Below are positions 26,895 through 39,100 of a stretch of DNA of 64,000 bases, one piece after another. The position numbers and the translations under genes are program-made. Below the pieces are notes generated by a model. The model was not told the DNA's origin. It did no database searches and saw nothing but the letters and a program-made list of their open reading frames with translations. The stretch comes from Leucocoprinus leucothites (taxonomy: Eukaryota > Basidiomycota > Agaricomycetes > Agaricales > Agaricaceae): NCBI GenBank assembly GCA_013368445.1, contig JAACJO010000013.1, forward strand, positions 124,001 to 188,000, given 5' to 3'. The first letter of the stretch is position 1. Every line of letters starts with the position of its first letter.

Positions 26895-27301
26895 ATATGA
26901 GAGGTGTAGGCAGAAAAGCGACGATTCACCAGAAAGCCAGTATTTCAGGCTCATTCAGAGGCAACTATCACACGCCGAACACCTGACAACAGCCCAGCTG
27001 TGCAACCGATTGACATTTAGGGTTGATTGAACTATATCATATTCGTTGTAACACAGTCTGCTATTCTGGGTACTTGGCGCGGACACTCAGGTAACTGCTG
27101 CATGTGAATCACGCAGCAGCTTTCAGTGCCTCCGCTCTCTTCACTCTCAATGCCGGGCACCTACTCTTAAAGGTTTCCAGCACAAACTCCTAGTACAAGA
27201 TCCATGTCAGCCCAGCCGTACAACTGAGTCCCTCCTCGCAAAATCAACTCACTGCGTCAAAAGAGTCTTGAAAACTCATTAGTACAGCATATGAATCCTT
27301 A
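26895..27301. other. Spacer containing a GST remnant
   Basis: Promoter side of F-box-like member 2. It contains the GST tail remnant annotated at 27109-27280, and no other gene. Confidence 0.6.
27109..27280 (-). pseudogene. Remnant of GST 3' end (terminal exon plus end of exon 4)
   Basis: Matches the intact GST gene at 28963-29130. The terminal exon equivalent (27109-27189) keeps its TAG acceptor, stays open for 26 codons and ends at TGA. Upstream, the intron and the last residues of exon 4 (SFQDSFDA with a GTGAGT donor) are recognisable, then similarity stops near 27280. The rest of the GST is absent. Confidence 0.85.
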
Positions 27302-28774
27302 CTAGTGGATGCATTCCATAGAGTACGAGCCTGAAAGCAATGACATGTCAAGAACTTCGGGTCTTAGAACTATTAAAACTCACATCCTCGAGAAACGTAG
27401 ATCAATTTGCGCTGGGAAAGCTCAGGTAAGTTTGCGTGAATTTCTCCACATAGCTCTTCTACAGGTAGAAGCCTTATGTTCTCATCGTCAGGTATGAAGT
27501 ATATTTCCACACGTCTGAGTTCGGGAAACGCAGCAGTGTTGGAAAGAACCTTATCAACGTCCTCCCATTTCCACAACGACATCATTTCTATCCCCCAGTC
27601 CAACGCATCTTCTTCATCTGGCACTTCTGAATCGCTATAATCGTTGTCTTCAACCCATTTTATGTGAAATCGAAGGCGAAACACTTTGAGGCGATTGAAG
27701 TAAGATATTCCGGTGAGGCGGGACTCAAGCCATCCAAGCGAGCCCAAGCTGTATCCATCGCAAATCTCCCGGTATAGAGAGTACGAGAGGAATTGAAGGT
27801 TCGTAAAACGGGAGAATGCAGGTAGGTCAAGGGCAGATAGTTCCAGATCCTCAAAGAGACATTCTGCGGCTGCAAATCAATCCCTGATCGCAAGGTTATT
27901 AGGCTGGATAAACTGACTTGCCTTCCACTGATTGAGAGAATTCAATTTCCATCAATGATGATCTGCAATCGCGAAGAACCTTATTCAACCTCCTTGAACT
28001 ATCTGTGAAATGAAGGCATTCATTGGTATGGTGAAGTGACTCAAGGTGTGAGATATTGAGACCAGTTCGGTGTGAGATGAGGTATCGCATGAAATACGAG
28101 GAAGATTCCCCATTGTAGGTGTGCACACAGAGCTTCTTCAGCTGGCTCTGATTGAGAGGTGGCCCCCCATCGGATGCATTACCATCGGGTCTCCTCCATG
28201 GCGCGAAGGTAACGGCATCCAAAACCAGCTCCTCTAAGTTTCGGAAAAAGTCAAAAAAAGTGACATCGAGGTTGGAGACGCAATGAAGGTGAAGGACAGT
28301 GAGGTACTGAAATTGATCCCGTGCGTGCTCAAGAGCGAGCAATGAATGTTCAGAGAGGCCCTTCCAGTCAACTGAACCGTCGTATACTGAAGACAACAGT
28401 CCAGCAACTTTGAGCTTGCGGACGTTTCTGAGCTGTGTCATGGTTTCCAATAGTGAAGTATCACTGGGATCCGAAAGCCATTTTGGCCAGGTGAAGAGTG
28501 AGCCCATGTCCGAAATAGTGAGATCCTCGACGGAGTTGGCCAACGCAGGGCATGCTGAAATGACGCTGTGAAAATGGCGAGCGTATCGTGGGTTGGGCTT
28601 GCCGCGGTATATGGGAGGTTCCAGAACGATTCTTTTATAGAGAAGCTTTCGAGAAAGGGAGAGGAAGCGGACAGAAACTCGAGCGCAATGTGCAAGCGAT
28701 CGCTGGTCGCCATCGAGGTTCCTGATGATGGCTTCGATCAGCTCTTGCGGTATGCGACATTCTGGGAGAGACAT
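27302..28774 (-). CDS. F-box-like protein, tandem family member 3
   Basis: Reconstructed as 27922-28774, 27384-27869 and 27302-27330 (455 residues). The start at 28774 (MSLPECRIPQELIEA) matches members 1 and 2. It has the same layout: an N-terminal F-box-like region, then leucine-rich-like sequence. Intron 1 (27870-27921) has a GC donor (GGAAG followed by GCAAGT) where members 1 and 2 have GTAAGT. GC-AG introns are normally spliced, and no stop or frame error is introduced. Intron 2 (27331-27383) is GTGAGT/TTTCAG and leads to the conserved 29-nt last exon. It shares more with member 2 than with member 1. The intact GST gene begins its 3' end 189 nt away on the same strand. Confidence 0.75.
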
Positions 28775-28962
28775 ATCTGAGAGGCGTAAGCAGGAAAGCG
28801 AATTCAAACTCATTCAGAGGCAACTATCACACGCCGAAGCACCTGATAATAACCTGGCTGTACAATTATTGACTGAATTGTATATCTGTACATACATAGG
28901 CTGTTCTAAACAAGTACTCGAACGGATATGCCAAAACGCCCGTATGACCGCCTGCATGTGTA

Positions 28963-29955
28963 TCACGCAGTACTAGCAGCCTTCAATGCCTCCATCCTCT
29001 TCGCCCTCAATGGCGGGTACCTGCTCTTAAAGTTTTCCAACACAAACTCCTATGCACAACAACAATGTGTCAGCTCGGCTATCACGTTCTAAAAATCAAC
29101 TCACCGCATCAAAAGTCTCTTGAAAACTCTTCCTCGCCTTAGCATCCCCAAACCACCTCCTAAACCTCTCATACTTTTCCTCGTTCATCACATTCTCCCA
29201 AATTTTCTTTCCCTCACCTTCATCATACACACCTAAATCATTCTCCAGACCAATCTCCGCTCTCGCCATCACAGTCAACACGGCCGCATCAGCCATAGAC
29301 CAACCACCTTGAGTTCCTAACGCGAATCCTTCTTTCTCAGGTAACAAATCCTGTAAGGTGTCTATAGCTGAAAGAATGAGAGAAGGGTGTTCGCCTCTGA
29401 GATGAACGTTGAAGAATGCTGGAACGAGCTTGGAGCATACGGATTCAATAAAGAATCTTGCTTTGGCACGAAGGACAGGGTCTTGTGGAAAAAGTGCGGT
29501 GGATCCTCCACTCGGAAGGGTGATGAGGTCGTTGACGAATTCGACCAGAACGAGAGACTCGAAGAGTTTGGTGGACTCGGGAGAAGGTTTTGTCGGATCG
29601 AGAACCTCTGGGCCTCCATACGCAATTGCCGGGACCTGCCATCCCGTATGAGTAAGAGTTAAAAATCGCAGAAGCAGATTTCCTACTTACCTTGCCAGCT
29701 GGATTGACCTTTTCAATATACCATTCCGGTTTATTGAAAAAATCGATTTCACATCGATTGTATGGTAAGCCTGATTCCTTCAAGGCTATCTCAACCTAAG
29801 AAAAAAATCGGTCAATCAATGCTTCGCTTTAAGCCGTCTCGTCCACTTACCCGGTGAGCAAAAGGGCAGAGCTAAGCAGACATTCAGCCGCACAGTACAT
29901 CAATATGAAGATTGCCACTCACCTTGGCAGAATAAAGTGTAATCCTCTCTGACAT
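28963..29955 (-). CDS. Glutathione S-transferase, CPFAHR (omega-like) type
   Basis: Reconstructed as 29923-29955, 29851-29871, 29691-29795, 29105-29635 and 28963-29049 (258 residues). All four introns are 51-55 nt and phase 0. The N-terminal thioredoxin-like domain shows LYSAK-LCPFAHR with Cys13 in the active-site position used by omega-type GSTs, then NPAGKVPAI with the cis-proline at residue 55 that binds glutathione. The C-terminal helical domain follows from about residue 90, with a GGWSMADAAV segment. GSTs of this type act in the cytosol as thiol transferases or in detoxification; the substrate is not predictable. Exon 2 is only 21 nt and carries the whole CPFAHR motif. Fragments of the gene lie beside the neighbouring F-box-like copies. 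Confidence 0.9.
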
Positions 29956-30028
29956 CTTCGTTGACTATTGATCTTCACGATTCTAGTACTTGAGTACGAT
30001 TGGAAGTCTTAATGCCACCACGACACCT

Positions 30029-30037
30029 CTTATATAC
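30029..30037 (-). promoter_or_regulatory. TATA box of the GST gene
   Basis: GTATATAAG-type sequence on the minus strand about 75-80 nt upstream of the ATG at 29955, a plausible core promoter distance. Confidence 0.55.
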
Positions 30038-30912
30038 AACTCAGACACGGTCTACCCCCAACCTCTCAGGCAAAGCCACCGTCGTGACCTTGCTTAGTGT
30101 TCAAATTCAACACACACCAGTCATAGTAATCCAAATACCAAAGTCACGGTACCTCAGTAGCCCACTCTACTCTTACACACACATGGAAAATCACACCACA
30201 GTTGGGTTTCAGGCTCTCCTACCTACCCCAAGCAACCCCAACCTCGGAGTCCACAACCTTCAATTCCGATAATGATCCCCAGACAAAAGCATTCCCGGCC
30301 CTTCCGAAAACTCACGACGGGGCGATTTTCTCAACTTCTTCAATACGATCATGACGTCCCTCCGATCCCGAAGCACTACGCTAACTATCACAAGCCATCT
30401 CTACTTAATTACCTATCACTCGAAACCCCCTAACGTGACTGACTCGATACTACTCGGAACAATCACGCGACCTCTCACTTTTGCCCCAACTACTTACCAG
30501 GGTCTTCTAAACACAAAAAAACTGATTCAAGCTGATCAAATCATTCCTACATAACCCTCATCCCGCTCCTTCCGAATCCGAAGCCCAAGCCCCCAAGAAG
30601 CACCCAAATAATGACTCGAAACTCGTTGATGTCAACTTTTGATTAAAGCTTCTCCAGTACGATCATCGCGACAAACCCTTGGCAAAAAAAACCCTTCCTT
30701 AGGTTCTAGTACACAGAGACAACCGCCAACTCCCCCAGAATCTTATCACTCGGGTCATCTAATGATCCTCCCTCAGCCTAACCCTCACCGCGAATCGGCA
30801 GTTAGTATCCCCCGATACCCTATAACGTCCCTTAATTAAAAGTGTTTTGATCGTCTCCTTACTTTTAAAGGTACGCCTCCGACATCAGAGGAAATCAGCA
30901 GCGGCGTTATTC

Positions 30913-31400
30913 GCACCATGAGTCCGAGCTCGAAATACAGCCCAGTTAGATCCACTCTCTGCCTTTCCTTCTTTCCCTCCTTCTTTTTTCCTCGCTACGT
31001 TTCTACCATTTCAATAAATATATTTCTCATCACTAAGCCTACCGCTCCCAGAGTCAATTTGAAAGAAATACTTACTTACACTTGGCCATCAGACTCGAAC
31101 CTCTCTTCTTCCTTCCTTCTTCCTTCTCACTCTCACTGACACTCAAGTTCAATCAACTGCTGGCATTCCCAACAAAAGATTGTCCCTTAAACAGGCACTC
31201 CTTCCCCGACATCACTGGAGAATCAGTGCCAGCACGATGTTCACTTTTGTCTCGAAATACAATCCAGTCACGTTCACTCACTCACCCAGTCCTTCCTTCC
31301 TTCCTTCCTTCCTTCTTTTCCCCCCACTACACCCGTCTGCTATTTCGATAAGAGTGAGTTCAGACTATTTCAATATTTCTTATCACTAAGCCCGATCAAC
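30913..31400 (+). repeat. Diverged direct repeat (two copies)
   Basis: 30913-31050 and 31235-31400 share an order of blocks: CTCGAAATACA, a CCTTCC-rich tract, a Ser/Phe-like pyrimidine tract, TTTCAAT-ATATTTCT and ATCACTAAGCC. They look like two copies of one ~140-160 bp unit that have drifted. Confidence 0.6.
31291..31315 (+). repeat. CCTT microsatellite
   Basis: Six tandem CCTT units lie within the second copy of the diverged direct repeat. Confidence 0.9.
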
Positions 31401-31838
31401 TGATTTCCAACAATTTCTTCATTGTCTACCTAAGTACTCACAGGGGAAAAAACACGAGAGAAAGAGAGCGCGAGAGAGGCTAGAACTACTAAAAATCTAC
31501 AACTTTATCGTAAAAAAAATGTTTATATTACTGCAACCGCGTATGCAATGTATGCCATTTATGAATCAATTTGACCTCCCCCTTGAGGCGAGGAGGGAAG
31601 GGTGGAAAGAGGAAAGGGGAAAGAGGAAAGAGGAGGAAGAGGTATAACGAGCGAACAACAGGATCAACAAGACTTTTTCAAACTATAACACAAGAAAAAG
31701 AGAAAGTAAACGAATGCACTATGAACAAAACAGAACAGAGTGGGGGGAGTGTATCTCTGTAGACACGACAACGACAACGACGACGCCATGATCATCAGTC
31801 CATCCCAAACCCACCACCAACACAAAGCCCACACACAC

Positions 31839-34554
31839 CTACTTCGACGAAGCGGACGCAGACGCAGACGACGACCCAGCAGCTCCCTTATGACTCAACG
31901 TCAAACTCCTCATACTCTCCTCCAAAATATCCGACACACTCGCACAACACTTTGTCGCCGCATTCGCACCACCAGCAGATGCAGTACTAGCAGCACCCAA
32001 AGCAGGCGGCACAATCGGCGTATTCGTAAACGGATCCACATCCACCACTCTCACCACCGCTCTACCCTCCAACACCTTTCTCACTTTCTCCGCATCCCAA
32101 CTCCTCCCCGCATTCGCACTCGTGGACGGCGAAGCCGTAGATGGCGAAGCGGTAGTATGCGCCTGAACAGAGCTCGACGAGGAAGAAGAACCAGAAAACG
32201 CATCCCAAAACGCATTGCCCAACTTCTTAAACAACGTCTGCGACGCCACAGCAGCCAACATCGCCGCCTGCGCCTCTCTCTCCTTCTGACTTTCCCTCTC
32301 CTTCGTCACCGTACCCGTGTTCGACCCACGAGCACCAAGACGAGGCGAAGCAGGCGGAGTAAGCAATCCAGTAGCACTAGACGAATGTTTGCCACTAAGC
32401 AAAGCGCTAAGCGTCGATCCCAACCCAGTGGACGAACTTCCAATGGCTTTGGGTGACAAGGACGGAGAGGAAAAGTACGCCGGACGCATTTGAGCCGCCG
32501 GACCTGTGAGTTGTTGTTGTTGTTGATGCTGATGAGCAGCTTGTTGCTGCTGCTGTTGAGCAAGAAGATGACCATGCGCATGATGTTGCGCCGCCATTTT
32601 CCCCCACAGCTGCATCCGATAACTATATCAAACCAAGCGTCAGCAATCTAGAAAAACGGAGGAAGTAAACCAAACACATACGCATCCAAACTCTTCATCG
32701 TAAACAAATTCGCATCCGCAAACGCATCAAACCCACTCATCATCGCCGCCGGCTTATTCTCCTTCTCCCGCTCCACACCAACTCCACTAACCAACCTCGT
32801 CTTTCCAGTCACACCCGCACCGATAGCATTCAACAACGGATTGATATTCGTATTCTTCCCTCCCCTCTCCACACCATTGTTCCCAGCAGTGTTATTTGTC
32901 CCATTACCAGCAACGCTTCCCCATAAACTGACATTAATTTCGGGAATGAGCGTTGTGTGCACGGGTGTAACGCCTCCTCCGCCAATACCGCCCAATGAGG
33001 AATGGTGCTGGCCACCCCAGAATGGACGACCGGGCGTAGGTGAGGATGGGAGATCTTTCTGAATGTTGGGCGTAAATGCCGCCGGAGTGGGTGTAGGTGC
33101 GGACAACGGGGCCGATGTGGATACTATGGCGTTCCCACCTGTAGAGGGAGCAGGAGTACCAGGAGGCGAAGGGACCATGCCTTCGCCAGAGGAAGAAACT
33201 GGAGTAACAGAAGATGAAATGCCAACAGCGGTCGCTGCAGTAATTGCACCGAGACCCACAGGGAGAGGAGCTGGTGGTGGGAGGTTGAGCGAAGGTAGAT
33301 CAGTAGATCCACTACGGCCTTCGAGTAGAACTTTCTTGAGTGCTTCGATCTCTTGTCGCAGAGCCAAGTTCTCTGATTGCGTAGATCCGAGTTCGGATCG
33401 GACAGCTTCGAGGAGACGATCGCGTTCTGCTATGTCTCCTTCAAGTGTTGATATGTATTCTATATCGATAATTAATGAGTAACGTGAAGAAAGGGACGTT
33501 GATTAGAGTACAAACCTTTACGTCGGACACGGAAATTCCTGGCACTAATCTTATTCCTCAGCTGTCTCTTTTCCTTGCTTGTCATCTTGGCAAACACTTC
33601 AGGCGAAGGACGCCAATCCTGTGGAACATCGTCCTCGTCCTCATCGTCAATAAACTCCTTATCCTTCGTCTTTCCTTTTTTGGAAGCAGACGCTTTCAGG
33701 ATCGCCGGTGGTTTCGGCAGTGGCTTGGCTTTGCCATTATCAGGAGTAGCAGTAGTGGGGGTGGAAGAGGATGAAGCGAAAGAAGGAGCAGGGGAGGGTG
33801 AGGTATGTGTCGGTGGCGGTGGTAAAACAGCAGTGGTATGAGCGTGATGGTGAAGCGCGGACATGGTGCCCACGGCCGACTTTTTCGCAATACCGCCGCT
33901 CTGTACGGTTCCCCTGCGCGCTTTTCCGTGACCACCAACTTTGATAGGCGCGATGGTCAGTGTCAGCCTTTCCTTGTCAGCAGCGGCAGACGAGGTGGAG
34001 GTAGAGGTCGAGCCAGAAGGGGAAGGAGCAGTAACAGGGGAGTTACTCGTGCTGTTAGATTGCTCATCATCGCCATCCTGGTCGTGGTCGTCAAAATCAC
34101 TGATGGGGGCAGTGGCGGGTGTGTCGACGAGCTGAGGATCGATGGCCATGGCCTGCAACGCATCGTCCATAGGCATACCGAATCCCATATTCATGTTCAT
34201 GTTCATGTTCATATTGAAGCCAGGAATGCCCGAATACCCGAGGTCCATCGGAAGGCCACTGAAGCCACTCATCAGTGAGCTCCCGGCACCAGCACCACCG
34301 AGGTAGTCAAAGGGATTCGACGAGCCGAGCGCATCGATCGCCTTTATCTCATCGTCAAAAAGTGAAAACGGCGGCTGCGCACCACCGTCACTGGCTGCGT
34401 CGTGAAAAGAGGGTGCTGGGGCCTGCTGTGGAGGAGTGAGGAGGCCCTGTTCGGGTGAGGAGGGTGTAGAAGCTGGACTAGGCGGGGAAAGGGACTGGAA
34501 GAGGTCTGTGTTGAGAAACTGGTCAATGTCGAGCGCAGAGTCTGCGAGCATCAT
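31839..34554 (-). CDS. bZIP transcription factor
   Basis: Reconstructed as 33516-34554, 32682-33459 and 31839-32622 (866 residues). The start is at the double ATG (34554). The basic region NKISARNFR (Asn334, Arg342) is followed by a heptad helix, EYISTLEGDIAERD to EALKKVLLEG (347-392), that forms the dimerising zipper. Proteins of this type bind short palindromic DNA sites as dimers in the nucleus. The basic region is split by intron 33460-33515 directly after RVRRK; intron 32623-32681 precedes YRMQLWGKMAAQ. Low-complexity parts include an (Asn-Met)n run near 34180-34215 and Gln/His runs after residue 606. A C-terminal block, WDAEKVRKVLEGRAVVRVVD, looks ordered and may be a separate interaction module. 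The target genes are unknown. Confidence 0.9.
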
Positions 34555-35164
34555 TTGAGTCAAGGATCGAGTCTCGAGTACAACTCTAAAGAATTTGGGA
34601 TGCCCTGCCCCGCAGTGTGAACTGCTTAGGTAAGCGGCCGCATCGCTTGCGTGGACTGTCAACTCGACGTTTTCCATCTCCTTCCACACTCTTCCCCGAC
34701 ACTGCCACACTCCTCTCCCCCATCATCCCAATGCCCTCTCATAAGTCAGGTCTTTTCCTTCACAAAATACCCCGTTCTGCCTTTTCCCCTGCACTCTCGA
34801 TTATCCCCCACCTCCGTGCTCCTCGGCTCAGCCCCATCAGACATCAGAAACATAAAACATCACAGGAATTATCTAATAAACTGATAACAGAAATTCCACA
34901 AATAGATCTTTGTATCATATCTCATCAGTTATGCGTGTTCGTCCAACTTATGTATTTGACCAGCCAAACCACAATCACTCGGTTCATTCCAACGGCTCTA
35001 TGGGTCTGTCACACCTGGGAAAGATTTCAAACGTACTATCGCTGAGTTCAGATCGTATGCATTTTCGCCTCTAAAATGGGGTCTTCATCGATCATCCACA
35101 GAATCACATCTATGATTTCATCAACCCTTAACACCCTTACCAAAATCCCAAGGCCAGTAAAGCC

Positions 35165-35375
35165 CGGCGACTCCAAAAAGAGCATTTTTCGAAGCAGTTC
35201 GTCAGTTATGGTGGTAGTTGACGTTATATCGCTGCGCCGGTGAATCAATAATTCGGACAGATTGTTGAAAATATCATCACGAGAATATTACAATATAAAA
35301 AGAGCGGTATTCGAAGCAGTCCATCAGCTATGGTGGCAGTTGGTGTTATCGCACCGCGCCGGTGAATCAATAATC
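35165..35375. repeat. Diverged direct repeat
   Basis: 35165-35260 and 35297-35375 share AAAAAGAGC, TTCGAAGCAGT, TATGGTGG, AGTTG-GTTAT and GCGCCGGTGAATCAATAAT. A third short echo (AAT-CGGACAGATT) follows near 35430. Spacing is about 131 bp. Confidence 0.75.
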
Positions 35376-36055
35376 CTCTGGGATTACTGAATTATTATTG
35401 AATGATTCTCTTGGTCTTGAGTTTAATAATCCGGACAGATTTACAGATCGAGCCTCGAGGACTATGTAAGGCTTACTGAAACGTTATCATTATAATCCGT
35501 CAATAATCTTTTGAGTTATCAATCAAGAAAGACACACCATTATCGATTCAGGGGGGGGCAGCGTACAGACTCGAACATGGGTCGAGCGCTTGAGAAGCTC
35601 TGAAACTGAATCCCCTAATACGCAAGCTAAATCTTTATTCTAGCATCCAACATTTGGTACCTACCAGAGCCAGAATCAGGTCAAATCGACTCGAACCGTT
35701 CGACCGCCAGGCTGGTGGAAAGACCCGCTGGAGAAACTGGAAGGCCGGATTCCTAGGTCCAGTAGACCCCTTAAGAACGGGGCTCAGTACTATATCCTCG
35801 ACCAGGACCCAGCTATTCCTCGATAATATATCACTTTCTCGTTGCAGGCCCTGTGATTCTTGTGCGGCATTACGATTTTTTGAGGCCGAATACCGTAGGA
35901 GAAATCTGATGTCCCTAAGACTCCTACGTTAGGACAGGTTTTTCGTCGCGTCTTACATATCTAACTAAGGCTACTCATTCATCCGCTGTCCTCTAAATCA
36001 TCATCCCGCACAGTGAATTCCAACGAGACCCGGTGCCTATTATATCAATAACCTC

Positions 36056-36135
36056 GAGCTATACAAGGAGGAGGCGAGTTATATAAGGAGGAGGCAAGTT
36101 ATATAAGGAGGAGGCAAGTTATATAAGGAAGAGGA
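36056..36135 (+). repeat. 20-bp tandem repeat, four units
   Basis: Unit AAGTTATATAAGGAGGAGGC, with units at 36056, 36076, 36096 and 36116; the outer units are slightly diverged. Each unit carries a TATATAA-like core. Confidence 0.9.
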
Positions 36136-39100
36136 AAAAATAGGAAGTCAATCTTATCAGCTCTACGATATGGTACACAACCATCAGGTTCCGAACCCCA
36201 ACCGGCTCAAGCTCGATATTGTTGAACAGGCTGTAATTTCCAGTACAAGTAACTTCCAAATCCACAACATACCCAGAAGCACCAGAGTCAACGCCGGTTC
36301 GGTCGCCACTCACGAAAGTACCGAGGAATCAATTCACGAGATTGATTTGCGAGTTTATTTGTGGCTAACTATACATCCTATATAAGAAATAGGATAGACA
36401 ATTGGTTCTGCGATGAGCAAAGGGACGTTGTCACAATTTTGCTTTTATTTTAGGTCACGGGCTGTCAACTCAATTGTCATTGAAGATCGTTGGCCACTCT
36501 CGAACCTAATTCATGTTTATGAGACTTTGAGCATCCTCAAACCTATTGTCGATTTTGATTGTTGGCTAGAATCTATGCTGGGTCACGAGCTGCGCAACAA
36601 ACCAACCCCATAGATTGATTAGTGGGTACTTTCGTTGATGGGTACCGATTTGGGCGTGTCTCTTGTGAAGGATACGCAGCAAAATGATGAGCGACGTTGG
36701 GTTGCAATATAAAAGAATACGGGGGCGGTAACTACAGGGCTCAGTACTCGGTACTCGGTGGCCAACGGGATACTTGGAGCAAGATTCATTTTTATTTCAG
36801 ACCGACATCCTCATAGTAAGGCTGAGCGCCGCGCCGATAATCAACCCTACAAGAGAACCTCCTTCCTAAGGCCACTTCCGATCTCCGCGCTCATTCCGAA
36901 TATATACACTCAAGAACCACAAACATTTTACCGTAAACGGACAAATCCGACTCGTAGTGACAGGAAGCAATTGTCATTCAAGATCATGACACCGGCGCTA
37001 CTGAATGCTATGCTTATCTCGCAGGCTCACGAGAACAACCTCCCCCCCTCAAAGTAGTAGCCTGATCGTCAGGGCTACCCAAAAATGAGAAAAAGGGTGC
37101 CTCCCAGTTAGAATTATTTTCCTCACCTAACGTAATACTCCGACCGCAGCGAGATGATGAAAAAGGAATGTTTCACTGGTTCCATAATCAATTGTTCCAA
37201 TAAAATTCACAGCCAACGCTCTCCCTGCTCCGATCAACTTGACCAACCCAGGCCCATTGGTCCCTGTACTTGACACCCAGTACTACACATTCACATAGTG
37301 CCAGTATAAACTTCTTCGCGTTCAAATCGTGGCTTCTCACTGCGATATCTGCCGCGTAAATAGTCTCAGATCTGTCATTTTGTCACTGGAACCTCCCTGC
37401 GTGGCGTAGTGGTTACCAAATCACCCCTTAGATCCCCAACTTTGGCGGCCATTATAATGCAAATAAAGCTAATGACACCCCACCCTGTCGTGAACCAGAG
37501 TGAACATTGCTTCCAAACAAAACCCTTCTTCGCGGTCTACCTAGTTACAACTCCAATTCCGAATTCCGCGTTTTATAAAGTTCGGGTTCGACGAAGTTCA
37601 ATCAAGTCATTGAACGGTAACAATCAGCACGAACCACGTCTTCTGACCATGGCCCAAGAAAAACAGATAGTAATCCTCCCATTTCATCTCCCATGATTCT
37701 ATATGTGGAGCGAATATTCCAGGGGGAAAGCGGAGAGAGGTAGTTCATCTGACCCTTACTATGATGTACTTGATACCTGTAGTCGTACTTGATCAGTGAT
37801 AAACATCAGCACGAGCGGCAGGATCTTTCTCTTAATGATTTTGTGTTGATAAGCACCAGACGTGATATGTCAGCCTCAGATCGACCAGATTCGGGATATT
37901 TAGCGATGGCTCGGGGTGGAAGTCAGTGATTGGATTTCTAATACTCAAAAATTTCAAGTTGGTCAGTTGGAAGGGGATTACGTCGTATCAGATATTGTGG
38001 ATAACACTGCCTGGTTATTTGCCTTAAAGCTCGAGTGCTAAATGATTAAAGCAAGAAGAAAAGAATTATATAAACTGAGGTCGGCGGCATCACAAAACTG
38101 ATGACTTACTCCCAAATTGAGATCTAAGCAAGTTCATCTCAACACACGTGACTCTCTTTCTTTCGTTTCTAATATTCAGACCTACGTACTCTCAGCGCTC
38201 AGCTACCACATAAAACAGGCATTCTCGACATTTATATCGCAATCATGATGAGGTTTTGAATTTTCACGGCCCAACTAGGAACACTTCGATCAAAAATGGC
38301 AAAGAGATCGATTATTATTAGGTGTGTTACATCAAAGATCACGAAAACACATTAGCCGAGTCCGACTACGGGAGACAAAAGACAAGTAGTATTGGCTTTG
38401 TAGGGGGTGTGAGTCCGCTTCAGGCCTTACGTCTTCAAGATTTTCCAAATAAGTAATTAGCGCTCGACGTGCCAGAGGTCACATCTCGGTATGCGGACAT
38501 AATAAACTACTAAGGAGCCCTAAATCTGGTTAGAACGGGAGAGCCGATGCTTTAAGTTATATGTGCAAAATGCTCGGAAAAAAATAATTCTTCTCCCCCT
38601 TTGGACCGCTCGATATAGTGCCAATGGCCGCGTTGTGAGGGAGGCGACAGAGGTGTGAAGAAATTATGAAACATTTGTACTGGGCGGCACAAGCGTCGTT
38701 TATATAATTGGACATTGGGCGGAACCGATCCCTATGCCACGAGTCTATAATAGCTCACTTGCTCGAGACCGCGTTTAGAAATGCTATTATTTGCCCCGAT
38801 AGCAAACGGGTATTGGAAGACAGCGCTTTGGGGGGAAAGCTGTTGAGCCTGCCATAGCCTGTCATTGTATCAACAAAAAAAAATGAAATCAGTGCGTAAA
38901 GAACCTAGCTCCCACTTCGACGGATGGCATGATGACTCAGTACTCGTGAGTCAACCCTGCGTAAAGAGCGTTTACTCTGCCACGAACCAGCAATTCTTCA
39001 AGCCTCCAAACCTTTGAGATTAAAAGACCAATTCCCGCAAATGCCAATCAACAGCTCAAAATACACTGCGTCTCCGCAGTTTCCAGCGAACAACTCATCA

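Larger units (their letters stand above)
29956..31838. other. Intergenic region with low-complexity sequence
   Basis: Starts with the GST promoter. The remainder is pyrimidine-rich on the plus strand, with a CCTT microsatellite and diverged internal duplications. It ends at the 3' flank of the bZIP gene. No coding gene is supported. Confidence 0.55.

Noticed and set aside
37391..37460. A-box-like sequence (TGGCGTAGTGG) suggesting a tRNA gene
   Set aside because: No B box lies at tRNA distance and no cloverleaf can be drawn; at best a chance match or tRNA fragment.
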